A stretch of 11,180 bases of DNA from DATKIY01 sp035543875. GTDB taxonomy: Bacteria > Actinomycetota > Actinomycetes > JAHEKZ01. Positions within the stretch are counted from its first letter, which is position 1, and every line of letters begins with the position of its first letter. The position numbers and the translations under genes were made by a program. The notes below the pieces were generated by a model that saw only the letters and a list, made by a program, of their open reading frames with translations, had not been told where the DNA came from and searched no databases. Of this stretch, positions 7,912 to 11,180 are shown piece by piece. The stretch is taken from assembly GCA_035543875.1 (NCBI GenBank), contig DATKIY010000237.1:1-11180 (forward strand). Direction: 5' to 3'.

Positions 7912-7941
7912 AGAAACATCTGCAGTCGACGGTGACGGAGT

Positions 7942-8685
7942 CTAACCTGCGTGGCCCGCTTCACTGGTTAGCGGGGTGAGGCGGCGGTGACGACCAGCGT
8001 CAGCGTCGTCGGGCTCTTTCTCGGGCTGGTCTGCTGTCGCCTCTGTCGCCACAGAAGCGCCGACGACCACACCAGAGTCGACCTCTGCGGCGCTGGGCCG
8101 GGCTGGAGTGGCTTCATCGGCCCAGGGCACTTCGAGACCGCGAGGAACCCACGGTGTCTTCACCAGACGCGAACCAGCAATCTTGTGGGCACCGTAGAAA
8201 GCACCGAAAACAATGAGCATGTCGCCGATGCTGAACACGTTGGCCAACGGCATGGGCTGCGGCCACGCGAAGATGTCGCCCAGCCAGGCCAGGGTCGGGT
8301 GTTCGAGGACCCCAGAGTTGACGAAGTCCTTCGGGTCGAGCGGGATGCCAGCCATCTTCAAGGCCGCGCGCGAAGCGGGAAGGGTTCCGTCGTTGAGCGC
8401 AATCGTAATGCCGTTGCAGGCACCGCCAGCGGCAATGATCAGCAGTCCGGGAACCCGCCAGTTGACGGCCACGAAGCCACCGGCGATCACGTACGTGGCT
8501 AGATGAACCCCGACAAGGACCGCGTGGTTCCCCTCAGGGACGATCTCGATGATGAGGATTTGCGCCAGTAAAGCGCAGACGAGAATCGACCAAAACCGGA
8601 GCTTAATGTAGCCCAGCCTCGATAGGTGACCACCGAACATGGCCGGTGAAGCAATCGCAAGGACCGTTCCAACGAGGACAAGCAT
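7942..8685 (-). CDS. DUF5317-family integral membrane protein
   Basis: This is a membrane protein of 247 residues and unknown function, recognised as DUF5317 from the LNDGTLPASRAALKMAG segment (residues ~97-113), the LGDIFAWPQPMPLANVFSIGDMLIVFGAFYG segment (~135-165) and the general layout. Hydrophobic spans lie near residues 1-17, 32-49, 54-75, 78-98 and 150-170. A charged, probably cytoplasmic tail of about 75 residues, rich in Ala, Glu and Asp, ends the protein. ATG 8685 begins the first hydrophobic span and lies 4 bases after the TAG of the GGDEF-EAL gene, so the two are almost certainly co-transcribed and probably translationally coupled. A longer reading frame to 8844 overlaps the upstream gene by 155 bases and codes for a non-hydrophobic stretch unlike the family, so it is rejected as the start. 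The gene ends in TAG at 7942. A structural or signalling link to c-di-GMP is inferred from the operon only. Confidence 0.8.
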   Translation of the reverse strand: MLVLVGTVLAIASPAMFGGHLSRLGYIKLRFWSILVCALLAQILIIEIVPEGNHAVLVGVHLATYVIAGGFVAVNWRVPGLLIIAAGGACNGITIALNDGTLPASRAALKMAGIPLDPKDFVNSGVLEHPTLAWLGDIFAWPQPMPLANVFSIGDMLIVFGAFYGAHKIAGSRLVKTPWVPRGLEVPWADEATPARPSAAEVDSGVVVGASVATEATADQPEKEPDDADAGRHRRLTPLTSEAGHAG

Positions 8686-8689
8686 TGGG

Positions 8690-10822
8690 CTACCTGTTTC
8701 CGACGAGTCGAAGTGGCGGAGTGGCTTCCTTCGGCTCACTGCCCTGCAGGCGAAGTGCGAGCTCACTGACGGCGGGGGCCGTCGTTGGGCGAGAGATGTG
8801 GTAGCCCTGCGCCTTGTCACACCCGAGCCCGCGCAACCATTCAAGCGTCGCGGCGTCCTCCACGCCTTCAGCGACGATGCGCAGCCCTAGGTTATGCCCA
8901 AGCTCGATGGTCGACGCCACGATGATCGCGTCGCTGCTGTCTTGGTCGAGCTGCATGATGAACGATCGGTCGATCTTTAGCTCGTCGATGTCCAACCGCT
9001 TCAAGTACGTCAGCGACGCGTGACCGGTTCCGTAGTCGTCAATGGCAACGGCCACCCCGATGCGTCGCAGCTGTTGAAGTACGCCAGCTGCACGCTTCGG
9101 GTCGGTCATGATGCTGCTCTCAGTGACTTCGATAATCAGCTTGGACGGCGCTACACCCCATCGCTCGAGCGCAACGGCGATGCGGTCCGGCAGGCTCATG
9201 TCGGTCAGGTGGCGTACGGAAAGGTTTACGGCAATGTCCAGGTCTAGCCCACTGTCCTGCCAAACTCGCACTTGCTGCAGCGCACGCTCGACGACAAACC
9301 AGGTGATCGGCGTAATGAGGCCGGTGTTCTCAGCCAACGGAATGAAGTCGTCGGGCCGGATGACACCGCGAGTTGGGTGGTTCCAGCGCACTAGTGCTTC
9401 AACGCCACTGACATGCCCTGTCTCAAGATTAATCTTCGGTTGGTACTCCAGGAACAGCTCATCTTCATCGACGGCCGATCGGAGGTCGGCCAAGATGGCA
9501 AGGCGCTGCGGCGTGTGGACGTCTTCTTCCGCCCGGTAGGCGCAGAAACGTGCGCGTTCACGCTTTGCCTCGTATAGCGCGATGTCGGCACGCTTCATCA
9601 GCGTGTGCACGTCGTCACCGTGGTCAGGAGCAAGCGAGATACCCAGGCTCGCCTGAACGACCAGTCGGACGCCTCCGGCTGAGAACGACTTACTCAAAAC
9701 CGAGAGAAGGTACGTGGCGACATCCTCAGCGACCGAGAGGTCGGGTACGTCTGGGAGCAAGACCGCAAACTCGTCGCCACCAAGTCGGGCCACCGTTGAG
9801 CCCACCGGGCGTGCTTCATGCAGTCGTCTCGAGACCTCGCAAATCAGTTCGTCCCCGACCTGGTGGCCAAGCGTGTCGTTAATCTCCTTGAAGTGGTCGA
9901 GGTCGATCATCATGATCGCGAGCGGCGTCTGCGTGCGCTTGGACTCTTCAAGGGCGCGTACTGACCGATCGCGGAAAAGCTCTCGGTTGGCCAGGCCAGT
10001 GAGCGAGTCGTGGTACGCCTGCTGTTCCTTGGCCACCGCGAGCGTGGCGCTGTTGTACACCGCAACCACTGGAGCCACGAGCAGCGGCAGCATCAACGGT
10101 TGCGCTTCCACTGTGACAGCTGCGACCGGGCCAAGCGCCGCGAGCACGCCAGCTGTCATCGCCTGGAAGCGAAGGTCTTCGAAGAAGACTGGCACGATGG
10201 GTTGGTTGGACGCCAACGCCAAGACGGCAGACACCAGCAGATGGTTCGCGATCAAGAAGGTTAGCCCGGCAGCGAGTGCTGCCAGGAAGTTTTGGGCGTC
10301 CGGGACGAACGGCGCTGAACCACTGAAGACACCGTCTAGGCCAGTTCCAGAAATGGCGCAGAAAACCACGCGCGCGGACGCAATGGCCACCATGTACTGG
10401 GCCAGGTTAAACACAATTTTGTCGATCGACTTTCGACCACGTATGTCGTCGATGAGGACCGCTAACCCTTGGGCAAGCATTGCGATGCTGACTGGTCCCA
10501 AAATGACAAGCGCGACCGTAAAGGTCGTTGAGATGGTGATCGAGTCGTGTGCGTCACCACCGCGCGGAATCGGTACTGGCCGAAGCTCTCCGATGACCAC
10601 CGCAGCAGCCAGCGCAAGAATCGTTAAGGCAGGTGGCGGATTCCCCACCCAAGCCGCACCCGTGAGCGACTTGACCGGTGGCGCTTCAATCAAAGACACG
10701 AATAACGCAGCCAGCCCTACGACCGTGACTGATCCAACGTAGGCGTTTAGTGTCCAGGCAGGACGATTAGGGGGAGCCGAGGGCTTAGCCTCGACTCCCC
10801 CAGACAAATCGTCTAGCCCCAT
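8690..10822 (-). CDS. Membrane-anchored GGDEF-EAL protein (diguanylate cyclase/c-di-GMP phosphodiesterase)
   Basis: This protein of 710 residues can in principle both make and break c-di-GMP at the membrane. Residues ~23-265 hold about seven to eight hydrophobic spans, an uncharacterised membrane sensor resembling MASE-type domains. A GGDEF domain follows (YHDSLTGLANRELF, then MMIDLDHFKEINDTLGHQVGDELI, intact GGDEF at residues 348-352). The RxxD inhibitory site expected five residues before it is absent (PVGS instead). The EAL domain runs from ~450 to 695 with Glu475 in VEALVRW, Asn533 in VNLSVRHL, Glu565 in IEVTES, Asp595-Asp596 in AIDDYGTGHASL, Lys616 in ELKIDRSF, Glu652 in AEGVED and Gln672 in AQGYHIS, so both active sites look intact. 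ATG 10822 lies inside the last codons of the upstream small gene, with GGAAGG only 2 bases before it, which suggests coupled translation. The frame is open further upstream, but that part overlaps both small genes' coding sequence. It ends in TAG, 4 bases before the DUF5317 gene. Confidence 0.92.
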   Translation of the reverse strand: MGLDDLSGGVEAKPSAPPNRPAWTLNAYVGSVTVVGLAALFVSLIEAPPVKSLTGAAWVGNPPPALTILALAAAVVIGELRPVPIPRGGDAHDSITISTTFTVALVILGPVSIAMLAQGLAVLIDDIRGRKSIDKIVFNLAQYMVAIASARVVFCAISGTGLDGVFSGSAPFVPDAQNFLAALAAGLTFLIANHLLVSAVLALASNQPIVPVFFEDLRFQAMTAGVLAALGPVAAVTVEAQPLMLPLLVAPVVAVYNSATLAVAKEQQAYHDSLTGLANRELFRDRSVRALEESKRTQTPLAIMMIDLDHFKEINDTLGHQVGDELICEVSRRLHEARPVGSTVARLGGDEFAVLLPDVPDLSVAEDVATYLLSVLSKSFSAGGVRLVVQASLGISLAPDHGDDVHTLMKRADIALYEAKRERARFCAYRAEEDVHTPQRLAILADLRSAVDEDELFLEYQPKINLETGHVSGVEALVRWNHPTRGVIRPDDFIPLAENTGLITPITWFVVERALQQVRVWQDSGLDLDIAVNLSVRHLTDMSLPDRIAVALERWGVAPSKLIIEVTESSIMTDPKRAAGVLQQLRRIGVAVAIDDYGTGHASLTYLKRLDIDELKIDRSFIMQLDQDSSDAIIVASTIELGHNLGLRIVAEGVEDAATLEWLRGLGCDKAQGYHISRPTTAPAVSELALRLQGSEPKEATPPLRLVGNR

Positions 10823-10914
10823 TTCCTTCCAGCGCCGACCACTGCGGTCAATGTGACCACGGTGGCTGCGCTGCCGAGGACGGAAACGATCACGCGTGCT
10901 TTGATGCTGTCCAT
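10813..10914 (-). CDS. Small single-span membrane peptide 2 (33 residues, VVGAGRKWG end)
   Basis: This is a 33-codon gene, ATG 10914 to TAG 10813. A ribosome-binding site AGGGGG lies 7 bases before the start and overlaps the stop codon of the first small gene. The product has a basic N-terminus (MDSIKAR), one hydrophobic stretch over residues ~8-29 and the end VVGAGRKWG. It matches small peptide 1 at 14 of 33 positions without gaps, including eight of the last nine residues. Synonymous third-base differences in five of those eight conserved codons indicate that the peptide sequence is under selection. Its last 10 bases overlap the start of the GGDEF-EAL gene. I do not recognise a family. A single-pass membrane peptide that modulates the GGDEF-EAL protein, or a secreted and processed peptide signal, fits what is seen. 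A pure leader for translational coupling is the main alternative. Confidence 0.75.
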   Translation of the reverse strand: MDSIKARVIVSVLGSAATVVTLTAVVGAGRKWG

Positions 10915-10925
10915 GCGATCGCCCC

Positions 10926-11027
10926 CTAACCCCACTTGACGCCTGCGCCGACAACCGACACAAGCACAACGAGTCCAGCAGCAGCGGCTGATCCGCGCAC
11001 TACCAGTTCCTTGGTTACCTTGTTCAT
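10926..11027 (-). CDS. Small single-span membrane peptide 1 (33 residues, VVGAGVKWG end)
   Basis: This is a 33-codon gene, ATG 11027 to TAG 10926. A strong ribosome-binding site (GGAAGG with a 6-base spacer) makes this start far better than the upstream ones in the same frame. The product has a charged N-terminus (MNKVTKELVVR), a hydrophobic Ala/Val/Leu stretch over residues ~12-29 and the end VVGAGVKWG. Length, charge layout and C-terminus are the same as in peptide 2, which starts 11 bases after this stop, so the two look like an old tandem duplication that has been kept. It is the first gene of the leftward operon with the GGDEF-EAL and DUF5317 genes. I recognise no known family, and the function is unknown. 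A cleaved signal peptide releasing a short C-terminal peptide cannot be excluded. Confidence 0.75.
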   Translation of the reverse strand: MNKVTKELVVRGSAAAAGLVVLVSVVGAGVKWG

Positions 11028-11180
11028 CGCTCCCCTTCCCAATGCGTCGCGACGAGCAGGGAGTATGAAAACCTCAACCCCCCTGCGTAATGATGTCGCA
11101 ACGTAGGGTGACTTTGTTAGACGGCCAATCGGGTGAACACAAAGTGTCACCAAAATTACTCAGCGTGATAAAAGCCCGTT
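11028..11180 (-). promoter_or_regulatory. Upstream region of the small-peptide/GGDEF-EAL operon
   Basis: These 153 bases hold no gene. They contain the imperfect inverted repeat GGTGAACAC-AAA-GTGTCACC at 11132-11151 and a second GGGTGA at 11106-11111. They also hold CGTCGCGACG, a perfect palindrome, at 11045-11054, and the pair GCAGGG (11056-11061) / CCCTGC (11081-11086), able to form a 6-base stem in the leader. CATACT at 11064-11069 on the minus strand could be a -10, but no matching -35 is clear. I see no c-di-GMP riboswitch consensus. Confidence 0.35.
11132..11151. repeat. Imperfect palindrome upstream of the small-peptide operon, candidate operator
   Basis: GGTGAACAC and GTGTCACC face each other across AAA, with one extra base in the first arm. 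The site lies 105-125 bases before the first small gene, where an operator or activator site would be expected. The protein that would bind is unknown. Confidence 0.35.

Noticed and set aside
9714..10742. Long plus-strand reading frame opposite the GGDEF-EAL gene
   Set aside because: The Ser/Thr/Arg-rich composition is typical of an antisense shadow of a GC-rich gene, and the opposite strand has clear domains.
11028..11180. c-di-GMP riboswitch before the GGDEF-EAL operon
   Set aside because: It was considered because of the operon's function, but neither the conserved GEMM core nor its tetraloop-receptor pattern is visible.

Overview
The window comes from a moderately GC-rich genome, and the gene families point to an Actinomycetota (actinobacterial) host. 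Supporting this are a PucR-type regulator beside gabT, an actinobacterial-style DUF5317 membrane protein, an actinobacterial-type saccharopine dehydrogenase homologue, and Shine-Dalgarno-led starts. I cannot name a genus. No rRNA, tRNA, CRISPR array, transposase or phage gene is visible, and no gene-free stretch exceeds 300 bases.

Left part (1-5110): GABA (4-aminobutyrate) catabolism. A 5'-truncated TetR-type regulator enters from the left edge. Convergent to it is an aldehyde dehydrogenase gene interrupted by one in-frame amber codon. Upstream of that, on the same strand, is a PucR-family regulator. Divergent from the regulator is gabT, a 4-aminobutyrate aminotransferase. The 197-bp divergent region carries three CAAGGAC direct repeats about one helical turn apart, a good candidate for the regulator's operator. 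The layout resembles PucR-type GabR loci in other actinobacteria, with the dehydrogenase as the likely succinate-semialdehyde dehydrogenase, here apparently broken.

Middle (5282-7827): a soluble EAL-GAF protein, a predicted c-di-GMP phosphodiesterase with the sensor domain after the catalytic domain, is convergent with a saccharopine dehydrogenase-family oxidoreductase.

Right part (7942-11180): a compact leftward operon. It starts with two tandem 33-codon genes encoding single-span membrane peptides that share the C-terminal motif VVGAGxKWG. These are followed by a membrane-anchored GGDEF-EAL protein whose start codon lies inside the end of the second small gene, then by a DUF5317 membrane protein starting 4 bases after the GGDEF-EAL stop codon. 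The two small genes are the most novel element here. Their position and coupling suggest that they act with, or on, the membrane c-di-GMP enzyme.
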